This document shows, in pieces, positions 25,995 through 35,611 of a DNA stretch of 64,000 nucleotides. Under the pieces are notes generated by a model. It made no database searches. It was given only the letters and a program-made list of their open reading frames with translations, and was not told the origin of the DNA. The stretch is from Candidatus Planktophila sp. (GTDB taxonomy: Bacteria > Actinomycetota > Actinomycetes > Nanopelagicales > Nanopelagicaceae), in NCBI GenBank assembly GCA_009694515.1, contig SHUV01000001.1, positions 62,001 to 126,000 of the forward strand. Reading direction: 5' to 3'. Both the position numbers and the translations under genes were made by a program. Position 1 is the stretch's first letter, and each line of letters opens with the position of its first letter.

Positions 25995-27662
25995 TTAGAG
26001 ACCTAGGTCTGCTTCGAAGGAACCACCTTCTAGCCGCTCTTTGAGTGTTACCAAGAAGCGAGCAGCATCTGCGCCGTCAACAACTCGGTGATCATAGGAA
26101 AGTCCGAGGTAGACCATGGAACGAATCGCAATGGTTTCACCACCATCTTCACCCCGGACGACCATCGGACGCTTCACGACTGCACCTAGTCCGAGAATTG
26201 CAACCTGCGGTTGATTAATGATTGGGGTATCAAAGAGTGCGCCACGGGAACCAGTGTTGGTGAGTGTAAATGTTCCACCACCTAGTTCATCTGGAGTGAC
26301 CTTGTTATCGCGAGTACGTGCAGCAAGATCTGCAATCTTTCGGGCAACGCCACCCATATTGAGATCACCCGCATTATGAATAACAGGAACCAAAAGACCA
26401 CGATCAGTATCGACTGCAATAGCTAAGTGCTCTGCACCATGATAAATAATCTGATCACCTTCCACCGATGAGTTCAATACCGGATGTTGCTTCAGGGCTT
26501 CACATACTGCTACCGCAAAGAACGGAAGGAATGAGAGCTTGACGCCTTCACGAGCTTCGAAGGTGGCTTTTGATTTATCACGCAAACGTGCAATCTTGGT
26601 GACGTCAACTTCAACCACGGTGGTCAATTGTGCTGATACTTGTAGTGATTCAACCATGCGGGTGGCAATAACTTTACGCAGGCGAGACATAATCACGGTT
26701 GTTCCGCGAAGAGGCGATGCGGCAACTGGCGCCGCTGCTTGCACTGGCGCCGAAGCAGCAGGTGCTACTGCAGATGTCACAGCAGGTGCGTTCTTTGGAG
26801 CTAGGGCTTCAATATCTTCCTTACGAATTCTTCCGCCGATACCAGTTCCCTTAACTGATGCAAGATTTACACCAAGATCATTAGCAAGTTTGCGCACAAT
26901 AGGAGTGACATAGGCATCTGTTGGTTGTGAGACAGGGGCAGGTGCAACAGGTGTTGGCGCAACTGGTGTTACAACGGGTGCAGCAACTGGTGCTGGGGCC
27001 GCAACAACTGGGGCAGGTGCGGCTGGTGCTGGAGTTGCAACTGGGGCAGGTGCGCCACCTTGAACTCCAATGAGTCCTAGACGTGCACCGACGGCAACAG
27101 TTGTATCTACTGCTACATCAATTGCTAACAAAATTCCTGCTACAGGAGATGGAATCTCGGTATCGACCTTATCTGTAGAAACTTCAAGAAGTGCTTCATC
27201 AACTGCAACCGCATCACCAATGTTCTTAAGCCAACGTGTCACAGTTCCTTCGCTCACCGATTCACCGAGTGCCGGCATGGAAATTACTGTTCCGCCAGCA
27301 TTGGCAGAAGATGGTGCGGGTGCTACAGGCGCTACAGGAGCGACGGGAGCGATGGGTGCGGCAACTGGAGGGGGAGTTGGTGCGGCAACAGGTGATGCTG
27401 CAACGGGTGCCGGTGTGCTTGCGCCAGCTTGTGCAATGACAGCTAACTCTGCTCCAACGGCAACGGTCTGATCTACGCCAACCACAATCTTTGATAGAAC
27501 GCCAGCTGCTGGCGAAGGAATCTCGGTATCAACTTTATCGGTCGAAACTTCAAGGAGTGGCTCATCAACTGCAACGACGTCGCCTTCATTCTTAAGCCAA
27601 CGAGTGACGGTGCCTTCAGTGACGCTCTCTCCGAGAGCTGGCATTGTGACTGAGAATGACAT
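25995..27662 (-). CDS. sucB: 2-oxoacid dehydrogenase E2 (dihydrolipoamide acyltransferase)
   Basis: A 555-residue E2 with two N-terminal lipoyl domains (each with the lipoylated lysine in [12 protein letters not shown]), long Ala/Pro/Val-rich linkers, a peripheral-subunit-binding domain ([20 protein letters not shown]) and the acyltransferase core with the catalytic [12 protein letters not shown]. Databases name actinobacterial homologues SucB. In mycobacteria and corynebacteria the corresponding protein mainly serves pyruvate dehydrogenase (DlaT), because the 2-oxoglutarate E1 has its own fused E2 domain; so pyruvate is the more likely substrate. GAGGAG precedes the ATG. It follows lpd by 19 bp. 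Confidence 0.92.
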   Translation of the reverse strand: MSFSVTMPALGESVTEGTVTRWLKNEGDVVAVDEPLLEVSTDKVDTEIPSPAAGVLSKIVVGVDQTVAVGAELAVIAQAGASTPAPVAASPVAAPTPPPVAAPIAPVAPVAPVAPAPSSANAGGTVISMPALGESVSEGTVTRWLKNIGDAVAVDEALLEVSTDKVDTEIPSPVAGILLAIDVAVDTTVAVGARLGLIGVQGGAPAPVATPAPAAPAPVVAAPAPVAAPVVTPVAPTPVAPAPVSQPTDAYVTPIVRKLANDLGVNLASVKGTGIGGRIRKEDIEALAPKNAPAVTSAVAPAASAPVQAAAPVAASPLRGTTVIMSRLRKVIATRMVESLQVSAQLTTVVEVDVTKIARLRDKSKATFEAREGVKLSFLPFFAVAVCEALKQHPVLNSSVEGDQIIYHGAEHLAIAVDTDRGLLVPVIHNAGDLNMGGVARKIADLAARTRDNKVTPDELGGGTFTLTNTGSRGALFDTPIINQPQVAILGLGAVVKRPMVVRGEDGGETIAIRSMVYLGLSYDHRVVDGADAARFLVTLKERLEGGSFEADLGL

Positions 27663-27681
27663 AGTTATTTTCTCCTCTTAC

Positions 27682-29049
27682 TTAACCGTGCGAGTGAAGT
27701 GGTTTGCCTGCCAGAGCCATATGAGCTTCGCCCATCGCCTCTGACATTGTTGGATGTGCATGTAGAAGAGGAGCAACATCATCTGCAGTTGCTTCCCAGT
27801 TAAAGATTAATTGTGCTTCTGCAAGAAGTTCGCCCACGCGTGCTCCCACCATATGAATTCCTAAAATTGGGCCATTCTTTTGTGCGATCAGTTTGATAGA
27901 TCCGGCAGTTTTAAGGATCTGTGCCTTGCCATTACCAGCTAAGTTGTAATCAAGCTCAACCACATCGTGTCCGCGTTCCTTGGCAACCTTTGTGGAGAGA
28001 CCAACGGAGGCTACTTCTGGCTCGGAATAAGTAACTCGTGGAACGCCATCGTAATTAATTGGCCGAGGATTCAGACCAGCGATTGTTTCAGCAACAAGAA
28101 TTCCCTCTTGGAAGCCAACATGTGCTAATTGCAGGGTAGGTATGATGTCTCCTACTGCGAAGATGCCAGGAATATTTGTGCGGCAGTGGTCATCAACTGT
28201 GATGTATCCGCGATCCATTGCGATACCGACTTCTTGGTATCCAATGCCATCGGTAACAGGACCACGGCCAACAGAGACCAGAAGAACATCAGCTGTGAAT
28301 TCGCGACCATCTTCTAGAGTGACTGTAACTCCCTTGGAATCAACGCGATGGGATTTAAATCGCGTTCCAAGTTCGAAGTTGATTCCACGTTTGCGAAAAG
28401 CTCGCTCGAGTAACTTGCTAGAAGACTCATCCTCTAGCGCAACTAGATGCGGGAGACCTTCAATAATTGTGACCTCAGAACCAAATGATTTCCAGACCGA
28501 TGCAAACTCACAACCGATAACGCCACCACCAAGAACGATGACGCTCTTGGGGACATAATCCATTGCGGTGCCATGATCGGATGTAATGACCTGCTTGCCA
28601 TCGATATCTAATCCAGGCAGGGTGCGCGCATAGGATCCGGTAGCAAGAACAATATTTTTTCCGACGTACTGGGTTCCGTTAACATCGACTGTGTTATTTG
28701 AAACAAGGCGACCGGTTCCTTCAACGTAGGTGATTCCGCGAGATTTAACGAGACCTTGTAGCCCTTTATAGAGACCTGCAATGACGCCATCCTTATAGGA
28801 GTTCACTCCTCCCATGTCGATGGAGTTAAATGTTGCATTCACACCAAATTGGGAAGATTCGCGAGCGCTATCTGCAACTTCACCTGCGTGAAGCAGTGCT
28901 TTCGTTGGAATACATCCGCGGTGTAAACAAGTGCCGCCAACCTTGTCCTTCTCGATCAGTGCTACGGATAAACCGAGTTGTGCACCTCGAAGGGCTGCTG
29001 CGTAACCGCCGCTTCCTCCACCAAGAACTACAAGATCAAAATTCGACAC
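27682..29049 (-). CDS. lpdA: Dihydrolipoyl dehydrogenase (E3)
   Basis: A 455-residue flavoprotein disulfide reductase that reoxidises dihydrolipoyl groups with NAD. The redox pair is in GGTCLHRGCIPTKALLH (CX4C), the NAD motif is SVIVLGGGVIGCEFASVWKSFG, the FAD motif is GIFAVGDI, and the C-terminal HAHPTMSEAMGEA carries the catalytic His-Glu dyad. The start is GTG, preceded by GAGGAG. It heads the lpd-E2-TIGR01777 operon and could serve all lipoyl enzymes, including the glycine-cleavage T-protein partner system. Confidence 0.95.
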   Translation of the reverse strand: MSNFDLVVLGGGSGGYAAALRGAQLGLSVALIEKDKVGGTCLHRGCIPTKALLHAGEVADSARESSQFGVNATFNSIDMGGVNSYKDGVIAGLYKGLQGLVKSRGITYVEGTGRLVSNNTVDVNGTQYVGKNIVLATGSYARTLPGLDIDGKQVITSDHGTAMDYVPKSVIVLGGGVIGCEFASVWKSFGSEVTIIEGLPHLVALEDESSSKLLERAFRKRGINFELGTRFKSHRVDSKGVTVTLEDGREFTADVLLVSVGRGPVTDGIGYQEVGIAMDRGYITVDDHCRTNIPGIFAVGDIIPTLQLAHVGFQEGILVAETIAGLNPRPINYDGVPRVTYSEPEVASVGLSTKVAKERGHDVVELDYNLAGNGKAQILKTAGSIKLIAQKNGPILGIHMVGARVGELLAEAQLIFNWEATADDVAPLLHAHPTMSEAMGEAHMALAGKPLHSHG

Positions 29050-29104
29050 AGATTGACTCCTCTAAGCCTGCTCAACTCTAGCTTCCAACAGGGGTTATCT
29101 TGCC

Positions 29105-29124
29105 AGCCTTAGCCGCCTAAGGCT
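29105..29124. repeat. Perfect inverted repeat between pepA and lpdA
   Basis: AGCCTTAG-CCGC-CTAAGGCT is an 8-bp perfect stem with a 4-base loop. It lies 17 bp past the pepA stop and 55 bp upstream of the lpdA GTG. There is no T-run, so it may be an operator for lpdA or a weak pepA terminator. Confidence 0.5.
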
Positions 29125-29141
29125 AAATCGTATGAAATGGA

Positions 29142-30641
29142 CTACTGGCCTCGCGCCAATTCGACCAAAGAGCGCAGGGCGATACCTGTGCCTCCCACGG
29201 GGGTGTAGCCATGGGGCTGGCCTTCATTAAATGCCGGACCTGCAATATCTAGATGTAGCCATGGAAGATCTTCGCTGACAAACTCCTTTAGAAATAGACC
29301 CGCAACAAGCATTCCGCCCATGCGATCTCCGATATTGGCCATATCGGCAACAGGAGAATCTAGTGATGCACGCAACTCAACCGGAAGTGGCATGGGCCAG
29401 AAAGATTCGCCAGCAATCTCTGTCGCTCTCAAAAAGGTAGCTGAGAAATCTTCATTGTTAGTCATTACCGCACTTGTGCGAGTACCGAGTGCGACAACCT
29501 GCGCACCAGTAAGAGTTGCAACATCGATGATTCCATCTAGGTCACTTGTTTCCTGTGCCTTAACAAGGGCGTCCGCCAGCACTAGGCGACCCTCTGCATC
29601 AGGGTTGAGAACTTCCACGGTTTTTCCCCCATAAATCGTGATGACATCACTGGGTCTAGTCGCATTCTCACTCACCATATTTTCAGCAAGCGGCGCCCAA
29701 GTTTCAATCGCAACCGGTAACTTAAGTAAAGCGATGGCAATTGTTGCTGCGCATACCGCCGCAGCCCCGCTCATATCTGACTTCATTGCCTCCATACCGA
29801 GGGCAGGCTTTAGCGCCAGTCCACCGGTATCGAAGGTAATTCCCTTTCCGACAAAGGCATATTTCTTCTGCGGTGTCGCACCCTTTGGGGTGTAAGTGAT
29901 GTTCAGTAACCGCGGTGGATTAATCGAGCCTTGACCGACGGCTGTGATTCCACCGAAACCTTTAGATTTCAATTGCGATTCGTTCATCACCGAAACTTTA
30001 AGCCCGATAGCTGAACCACCAGCGACTTTAATAGCGTCGCTGATTGCGGCGCAGAAACTTTCTGGTGTGAGGTGGCTAGGGGGAGTGTTGATCAAATCTC
30101 GCACCAGATGTGTATAAGTAGCAATCACTTCTGCCGAGCGAGCGGCTTCCTTTGCCGCTGGCGTTGGCGCGAGAAGTGAAAAGAGTGTGATTTTTTTTAG
30201 GGGAGTCTTCTGCGCATCTTTCGTTGTTCCTCTAAATGAATCAAAGAGGTAGCTGCCAAGTCCAGCACCTTCTGCGATTGCGGTCAGGCTGGGAAGATTC
30301 TTGGCAGGCAGTGCAAAGGTGGCACTGGCATGCCCGGCTAGCGAGCGAGCGGCGGCGCCAGCTGCGCGACGTAACACTTCAGAGTCATAAGATGATGAAA
30401 CTTTTCCGAGTCCGGTAAAGATAATCAAGCGAGTTGTGATGCCGGCAACTTTAATTACTTCATCGGCCTTTCCTGTTGCACCGAGATCACTGAGGGCTTG
30501 AAGTAGAGGTTTGGTATCAAAGGGCAGGTCACCGGATTCAATCTGAAACGAAGCCTTGGCGCTCTTTCCTACTTTTGACGCAAGACCAACAACCAGAACA
30601 TCGTCTTTCACGATTCCGTCGGTGAGGCGGATAGTTGTCAT
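29142..30641 (-). CDS. pepA: Leucyl aminopeptidase (M17)
   Basis: A 499-residue cytosolic metallo-aminopeptidase that removes N-terminal residues from peptides. Metal and catalytic motifs are intact: FVGKGITFDTGGLALKP (Lys and Asp), MKSDMSGAAAV (Lys and Asp) and NPDAEGRLVLADAL (the M17 signature with Asp-Glu and Arg). The N-terminal domain is the usual macro-like fold. Standard length. GGAG lies upstream of the ATG. It is divergent from gcvT, as in the mycobacterial pepB-gcvT region. Confidence 0.95.
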   Translation of the reverse strand: MTTIRLTDGIVKDDVLVVGLASKVGKSAKASFQIESGDLPFDTKPLLQALSDLGATGKADEVIKVAGITTRLIIFTGLGKVSSSYDSEVLRRAAGAAARSLAGHASATFALPAKNLPSLTAIAEGAGLGSYLFDSFRGTTKDAQKTPLKKITLFSLLAPTPAAKEAARSAEVIATYTHLVRDLINTPPSHLTPESFCAAISDAIKVAGGSAIGLKVSVMNESQLKSKGFGGITAVGQGSINPPRLLNITYTPKGATPQKKYAFVGKGITFDTGGLALKPALGMEAMKSDMSGAAAVCAATIAIALLKLPVAIETWAPLAENMVSENATRPSDVITIYGGKTVEVLNPDAEGRLVLADALVKAQETSDLDGIIDVATLTGAQVVALGTRTSAVMTNNEDFSATFLRATEIAGESFWPMPLPVELRASLDSPVADMANIGDRMGGMLVAGLFLKEFVSEDLPWLHLDIAGPAFNEGQPHGYTPVGGTGIALRSLVELARGQ

Positions 30642-30710
30642 TAATTGCTCCTTCGATTCGCTCGCCCATTTTTCGTGATGGCGATACAGAGTTCAGATGT
30701 CGGATAAGTG

Positions 30711-30716
30711 TAAGTT
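30711..30716 (+). promoter_or_regulatory. -10 element, gcvT
   Basis: TAAGTT, 6 nt before the GTG at 30723. I see no glycine riboswitch in the 81-bp gap. Confidence 0.55.
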
Positions 30717-30722
30717 GTCATC

Positions 30723-31811
30723 GTGAAAAACTCACCTTTGCATCAGAAACATATCCAGCGCCAAGCCAAGATGGCCGACTTTGGTGGTTGGTTGATGCCG
30801 ATTGAATACCCCGGAGCTGGTGTTCTTGCTGAGCATAAGGCGGTGCGCGAGCGGGTCGGGTTATTTGACGTTTCGCATCTTGGCAAAGCCAGTGTGAGCG
30901 GACCAGGGTCGCTGGAATTTCTCAATCTGATGTTTACCAATGATCTGAGCCGGATCAATAAAGGCAAGGCCCAATACACCCTTTTGTGCAACGATGACGG
31001 TGGAGTTGTTGATGACCTAATTGCCTATAAAAATAGCGATGAGGATTTCTTCTTGATCCCGAACGCATCGAATACTGCCGATGTAGTTCGTGTTCTGCAA
31101 TCTCAAGCCCCGCAGGCAATTTTGGTAACCAATCTTCATGAAGAATTCGGGGTGTTAGCGCTGCAAGGCCCTGATGCACAGGCAGTCATTCAAAGCTTGG
31201 GAGTAAATCCGACGATGGACTACATGGCTTTTGCCCACGTGATGATTGGCGGTTGCGATGTGATTCTCTGCCGAACTGGTTACACCGGTGAACATGGGTA
31301 TGAAATCGTTCCGCGTTGGGAGGATGCGGCACTTGTTTGGGATGTCCTAGTGCAAGCGATGAAAGTATTCGATGGCGAGGTATGCGGACTCGGCGCCCGA
31401 GATACCTTACGTACTGAGATGGGTTATCCATTACATGGTCATGAACTCACGCTAGAGATCACACCAGTTCAGGCCAGTGCGGGATGGGCAATCGGATGGA
31501 AGAAAGCGAATTTCCGAGGTGCAAGCACTTTGCGTGCTCAACGCGAAGAAGGCACTGTTCGCACACTGCGCGCCCTGAAATCAAATGATCGCGGTATTCC
31601 GCGCGCGGGAATGGTTGTGAAGGATATGCAAGGTGCGGAGGTAGGAGTTGTTACAAGCGGAACATTCTCACCATCACTGAAGGCTGGAATTGCACTTGCA
31701 TTAATTGATCCAGGGTTTAGCGAAGGCGATGAAGTAGTAATAGATGTGCGAGGGCGCACATCTTCGGCAACTATAGCTTCGTTGCCATTTTCCCCATCGC
31801 ACGTTCGCTAG
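30723..31811 (+). CDS. gcvT: Aminomethyltransferase (glycine cleavage T protein)
   Basis: A 362-residue protein that transfers the methylene of lipoyl-bound aminomethyl to tetrahydrofolate, releasing ammonia. Conserved stretches: FGGWLMPIEYPGAGVLAEHKAVRERVGLFDVSHLGK (folate/acceptor loop), FTNDLSRINKGKAQYTLLCNDDGGVVDDL with the catalytic aspartate, RTGYTGEHGYEI and GLGARDTLRTEMGYPLHGHEL. Start is GTG. Other glycine-cleavage genes are not in the window. The last 41 bp overlap the 3' end of the ECF S-component gene on the other strand. Confidence 0.95.
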   Translation: MKNSPLHQKHIQRQAKMADFGGWLMPIEYPGAGVLAEHKAVRERVGLFDVSHLGKASVSGPGSLEFLNLMFTNDLSRINKGKAQYTLLCNDDGGVVDDLIAYKNSDEDFFLIPNASNTADVVRVLQSQAPQAILVTNLHEEFGVLALQGPDAQAVIQSLGVNPTMDYMAFAHVMIGGCDVILCRTGYTGEHGYEIVPRWEDAALVWDVLVQAMKVFDGEVCGLGARDTLRTEMGYPLHGHELTLEITPVQASAGWAIGWKKANFRGASTLRAQREEGTVRTLRALKSNDRGIPRAGMVVKDMQGAEVGVVTSGTFSPSLKAGIALALIDPGFSEGDEVVIDVRGRTSSATIASLPFSPSHVR

Positions 31812-32598
31812 TCGTTAAATTTCTAAATTCAATTGGTGAGAGAAATGCGGCGCGCGTATGAGCACGTCGCAGCGCCCCAAGTACGGGTGCCCCTGTCAGA
31901 ATAATAAGAACCGACGTGAATATCGCGCGCGGAATATCCCACGCCATTGCAGATAAGAAGTGGTAACTCAGAAAGTTAGAAAGGTTGGCAGCTACTGGTG
32001 CGCCGGCTGTAAATGAAAGTTGGGAGTCGACCCCCAAAAACCACGGCCAAAATTGCAGATCCATAGCGATTCCGAAGAATTCGGCGGCGAGAATTCCATA
32101 AAGAACAAGAAGTGCAATCTCCTTCTTTCCTCGCACGCTTCGTGGAAGTAACCCGACACCAAGACCAATCCAGGCAGCGGCAAAACATTGATATGCCAGC
32201 CACGGCCCGGTGCCGCCAGTAATGAGCGCTGAGAGCAACATGGAAAGTGCTCCGAGGAGAAAGCCAAATGATGGACCAAAAACTCGCGCACTTAAGATCA
32301 AGAGAAACCACATAGGTTCAAGGCCCACCGCACCCGTGCCAAGTGGACGCAGCGCAGCAACTAACGCGCAAAGCAGAGCAAGGAGCGCAACTGATTTTGC
32401 ATCGAGTGAGCCATTGCTGACACTGATCAGAAAGAGCGCAAGTGCAAGTGGGGTAGCACAGAGAAATATCCATTGCGGATGCGAAACCTGAGTGGAGATT
32501 AGAAATGGCCAGGAGAATCCAAGTAGTCCCACCGCACTTGTTGCTGCTAGCACCAAGAACTGCAACTTCGAGAAGATAAGTATGTTCTTTGTTTTCAT
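31771..32598 (-). CDS. ECF transporter S component (predicted cobalamin-specific)
   Basis: A 275-residue membrane protein with about eight hydrophobic segments. The RPLGTGAVGLEPMWFLLILSARVFGPSFGFLLG block is typical of actinobacterial ECF substrate-binding subunits encoded with EcfA and EcfT. It would bind the vitamin and topple in the membrane for release. Its ATG overlaps the ATPase stop (ATGA). The whole operon lies behind a cobalamin riboswitch, so cobalamin or a precursor is the best substrate guess. The C-terminal 30 residues (after ALRRAHTRAAF) are extra and coincide with the overlap with gcvT. Confidence 0.75.
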   Translation of the reverse strand: MKTKNILIFSKLQFLVLAATSAVGLLGFSWPFLISTQVSHPQWIFLCATPLALALFLISVSNGSLDAKSVALLALLCALVAALRPLGTGAVGLEPMWFLLILSARVFGPSFGFLLGALSMLLSALITGGTGPWLAYQCFAAAWIGLGVGLLPRSVRGKKEIALLVLYGILAAEFFGIAMDLQFWPWFLGVDSQLSFTAGAPVAANLSNFLSYHFLSAMAWDIPRAIFTSVLIILTGAPVLGALRRAHTRAAFLSPIEFRNLTTSERAMGKMATKL

Positions 32599-34199
32599 GA
32601 GTTTGCTGCTAACGCTGCGACAGCATGATCAACTGTGAGCCACGGTTGCGGAGACATGATCTTGGCAACTTGTGGGGCAAAGGCGGGCGAACTCAGTAAA
32701 ACATCGAGAGTCGAACCGTCGGCAACTATCTCACCTTCAGCTAAGAAAATAACTCGGTCAGCTAACTCGGCAACAAGTTCAACATCGTGTGTGGCAAGTA
32801 AGACTGGGTTATTAAGAGTTCTGGCATACTCTTTGAGTGCAAGCGTGAAGAGTGCTTTGGCTTGATAATCCAAACCTCGAGTGGGCTCGTCAAGAATGAG
32901 AAGTCGCGGATTTCCAGAAAGGACGATGCTGAGAACAAGTGCTAACCGCTGTCCTTCGGAAAGATCGTGCGGATGCACATTTTCAGATATTGCTGGAACA
33001 AGTCTGTTTAAGAATGCGAGCGTAGTTCCTGGAGCAAGGCCCGCTTGAGTATCGGCTTGTGTGCACTCGCCTTGCACGCTTTGGCCATAGAGTAAATCAG
33101 CTGGCTCTTGTGGAACATAACCAATCGTTTCTCGCCGCTTACTTCCTGCCAGTTCAGCCGGATCGCCACCGTAAACCCGCACCGAACCAGCATTGGGTTT
33201 CAGGACACCCACAATCGCTTCAAGAAGTGAACTCTTGCCAGCTCCATTGCGCCCCATTAAAGCAACGATCTCTCCTTGGCCGATAACGGTAGAAATTTTA
33301 TGCAGTGCAACATCGCTGCCATATTGAATCTGAAGTGAGTCCACTTCGATCACTGGTGAAGTCGAAGGTCGTGGCTGCGCCACCGTCTGGGTATCAATAT
33401 TTCTGACTTCAGTTGTAAGTCGGCGTACTTCTCGAACACTGGTGCCAAATTCGCTCAAGTTCAGCGCGCGGGCAAGTCGGATAATTGGCGGAACAAGAGT
33501 AGATTTTTCAAGTATCTCTTCGGCGCTGCCAATGGAAGTTTCGCCATCACTTTCGATATAGATGATGCGATCCACAAACTGAATGACTCGTTCCAAACGG
33601 TGCTCGGCAATAATGACAGTGACGCTCAGATCGTGCACCAGGCGATGCAGGACAGAGAGAACTTCCTCGGCCGCTATGGGATCTAGTGCACTGGTCGGTT
33701 CATCAAGAACTAATACTTTGGGGTGCATCACCAGCGCTGATGCGATGGCAACGCGCTGTTGTTCACCACCGCTTAGCGAACTGATTGCTCTATTTCGAAC
33801 CGAATTCAGACTGAGTAAATCAAGGACTTCCTCGACTCGCTTTCGCATTACATCTGGTGCAAAATTCAGAGCTTCCATGCCAAATGCAATCTCTTCCTCG
33901 ACGATATCTGTCACAAAACTATTAATGGGGTTCTGTCCAACAATTCCCACCAAGTGAGCAAGGGACCCTGGCTTTACCTCGCGCGTAGAAATTCCATCGA
34001 CTGTGATGTCACCAGCCAGGATTCCACCTGTGTGATGGGGGACTAGCCCATTGATAAGACGCAGCAGTGAAGATTTTCCAGATCCGGTCTGGCCCATGAC
34101 CAAGACCATTTCACCCTCAGCAATCTCGCAGGTCAGGTCTTCCAGGATTGTCTTGGTTGAGTGCGGATAAATCAGTGAAACATTTGAAAAGGTAATCAT
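32595..34199 (-). CDS. ECF transporter ATPase with two fused ABC domains
   Basis: A 534-residue protein with two complete ABC modules, corresponding to EcfA and EcfA' in one chain. First module: Walker A MGQTGSGKSSLLRL, signature LSGGEQQRVAIASAL, Walker B VLVLDEPTSALDP. Second: MGRNGAGKSSLLEAI, LSEGQRLALVLSIVL (signature LSEGQ), LLILDEPTRGLDY. It powers the transporter from the cytoplasmic face. The ATG at 34199 overlaps the T-component stop (ATGA); a longer frame to 34247 has no support. The S component follows with another ATGA overlap. Confidence 0.9.
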   Translation of the reverse strand: MITFSNVSLIYPHSTKTILEDLTCEIAEGEMVLVMGQTGSGKSSLLRLINGLVPHHTGGILAGDITVDGISTREVKPGSLAHLVGIVGQNPINSFVTDIVEEEIAFGMEALNFAPDVMRKRVEEVLDLLSLNSVRNRAISSLSGGEQQRVAIASALVMHPKVLVLDEPTSALDPIAAEEVLSVLHRLVHDLSVTVIIAEHRLERVIQFVDRIIYIESDGETSIGSAEEILEKSTLVPPIIRLARALNLSEFGTSVREVRRLTTEVRNIDTQTVAQPRPSTSPVIEVDSLQIQYGSDVALHKISTVIGQGEIVALMGRNGAGKSSLLEAIVGVLKPNAGSVRVYGGDPAELAGSKRRETIGYVPQEPADLLYGQSVQGECTQADTQAGLAPGTTLAFLNRLVPAISENVHPHDLSEGQRLALVLSIVLSGNPRLLILDEPTRGLDYQAKALFTLALKEYARTLNNPVLLATHDVELVAELADRVIFLAEGEIVADGSTLDVLLSSPAFAPQVAKIMSPQPWLTVDHAVAALAANS

Positions 34200-34939
34200 G
34201 ATGCGACCATCACAGTTGCAGCCGCTAAAGCACCTATAACAAACCAAAAATCACGAGCAAGCCACGGTGCGGGGCGATAGCGAGACCTTTTTCTACTCTC
34301 GCCATACCCGCGGGAATCCATCGATTGCGCCAGCTGCAAAGAGCGAGTGAGAGTTTCCTCCAGTAGTGGCAGAGCGATAGAGCGCAAAGAGACTTTCTCG
34401 ATGCCTCTCATCTGTTGCGCTCTTCTTATTCGTTTCACACTCTGCGCGAGTTGCGGAAAGACAGAGGTGGCAATTACAAGGGTGATACCAATTTCATAGA
34501 TAAATACGGGCAAGACTCGGAGCAATTTGTGTGGGCTAGTTAGAGCAGATGCTGCTCCGAAGAGAGCGATCATGGTGGCGATGATGACACCTTCGTGAAC
34601 CGATGATGAGAGTCGCTCCAGGGTTACTGCGCCACCGATACGGATTCCGGGCATCCAGGAAGGTAATTCTAGGATTGGAATCCGAAAGAGTTCGGTTCCT
34701 GGAATCGGAACGCCAATGAGTACTCCCATGAGTGCGCGGATTGTGATGATGAAAACTCCAACTCGAAGAGACCACCAGAAAGTTGCATTCCAAGGTGATC
34801 CGTCTCTTCGCAGGTAGACAACTAAAGCCGCTACACCCACAGTGGCAAGTGCCACCCAGGTGTTATCTAAAGCCACGATTCCAATTGCGAGAATCAGCGA
34901 CCAGACCCACATAGTCAGTGGGTGTAGCGGTTTAGTCAT
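34196..34939 (-). CDS. ecfT: ECF transporter T component (EcfT)
   Basis: A 247-residue transmembrane coupling subunit with about five helices. Two coupling-helix motifs that contact the ATPases are present: RIRRAQQMRGIE and the SMDSRGYGESRKR stretch (family pattern SMxxRGYG). It links the S component to ATP hydrolysis. It is second in the riboswitch-controlled operon, 12 bp after the exported-protein gene, and overlaps the ATPase gene by 4 bp. Confidence 0.88.
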   Translation of the reverse strand: MTKPLHPLTMWVWSLILAIGIVALDNTWVALATVGVAALVVYLRRDGSPWNATFWWSLRVGVFIITIRALMGVLIGVPIPGTELFRIPILELPSWMPGIRIGGAVTLERLSSSVHEGVIIATMIALFGAASALTSPHKLLRVLPVFIYEIGITLVIATSVFPQLAQSVKRIRRAQQMRGIEKVSLRSIALPLLEETLTRSLQLAQSMDSRGYGESRKRSRYRPAPWLARDFWFVIGALAAATVMVAS

Positions 34940-34951
34940 AAGTGTTGCTAG

Positions 34952-35491
34952 TTACTTCTTGACAAGTGCGGCCGGAGTTTTAATTTCCACGCCACATTCC
35001 TTCTTTGGATATCCATTAAAGCCGCAGATGAGTCCTGATTTATCTGCCCGGACTTTCACCGCTTGGCCCAAGACATCGATACCTTGTGAGCTCATCGCAG
35101 TTGTGACACAGCGAGTGATTGTTTTTTGCACCATTTCACCTGCAGGTGCGTATGCCTTGTTTCCAAAGTCAACAACGAGTCCGATGCGCTTCTTGCCAGA
35201 AACCGCTTTGGTATTTCCACAGATAGTTGTGAAATTGGGCTTCACAGAAGGTGCTACTGATGGAATGTCATCGTTACTAAATACGAACGACCATCCTTCA
35301 ACTGCGCCATCTTTGATATCAACAGTTGGTCCTGTCATTGCGGCGGTCCAGGTAGTGGCACCTGGTGCTGCTTGGAAGTAACCCCAATAGCGGTAGCCCT
35401 TAGCGGCTGCTGCTTGAGATGGCGTTATGGAAATCACCTGCGATGTGATTAAGAAGATCGCGAAGAGTTTGGCTGTCTTAATGTGTTTCAT
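34952..35491 (-). CDS. Exported SCO2322-family protein
   Basis: A 179-residue secreted protein. The signal peptide is about residues 1-27 (KHIKTAKLFAIFLITSQVI, cleavage near PSQA). The mature part starts YRYWGYFQAAPGATTWTAAMTGP and continues DGAVEGWSFVF, which is the SCO2322 family pattern often found beside actinobacterial ECF transporters. Cysteines in FTTICGNT, ITRCVTT, GLICGF and KKECGVE could form two disulfides. A role as an extracytoplasmic vitamin-capture or accessory protein is inferred from linkage only. The ATG at 35491 follows AGGAG 12 nt upstream; a longer frame to 35584 crosses the riboswitch leader and is rejected. Confidence 0.75.
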   Translation of the reverse strand: MKHIKTAKLFAIFLITSQVISITPSQAAAAKGYRYWGYFQAAPGATTWTAAMTGPTVDIKDGAVEGWSFVFSNDDIPSVAPSVKPNFTTICGNTKAVSGKKRIGLVVDFGNKAYAPAGEMVQKTITRCVTTAMSSQGIDVLGQAVKVRADKSGLICGFNGYPKKECGVEIKTPAALVKK

Positions 35492-35503
35492 GTACTGGAG
35501 TCT

Positions 35504-35526
35504 CCTGTGTAAGAGAGTCTCACAGG
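35504..35526 (-). promoter_or_regulatory. Hairpin covering the ribosome-binding site of the B12 operon
   Basis: CCTGTG (minus strand, 35526-35521) pairs with CACAGG (35509-35504). The second arm contains the AGG of the AGGAG ribosome-binding sequence. This is a plausible expression platform that would block translation. Confidence 0.5.
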
Positions 35527-35611
35527 GGTAGCTCGCAAGCAGTAGGCAAATGTGGCCTAGTAACTGTTGGACTACACCCCGCAAACCTCGGCGGGTGTTG
35601 GTCTAATGCAA

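Noticed and set aside
26690-27480. Repetitive GC-rich tracts on the plus strand with apparent ORFs
   Set aside because: They are the Ala/Pro/Val-rich linkers of the E2 acyltransferase read in other frames; repeats reflect linker codons, not a mobile or CRISPR repeat.
30642-30722. Glycine riboswitch before gcvT
   Set aside because: The gap is 81 bp, holds the pepA and gcvT starts, and shows none of the conserved tandem aptamer features; a leaderless -10 element is present instead.
35527-35611. Stretch between the riboswitch core and the RBS hairpin as a separate gene or terminator
   Set aside because: A CACCCGC/GCGGGGTG imperfect stem is present but has no T-run; it is most likely part of the riboswitch leader.
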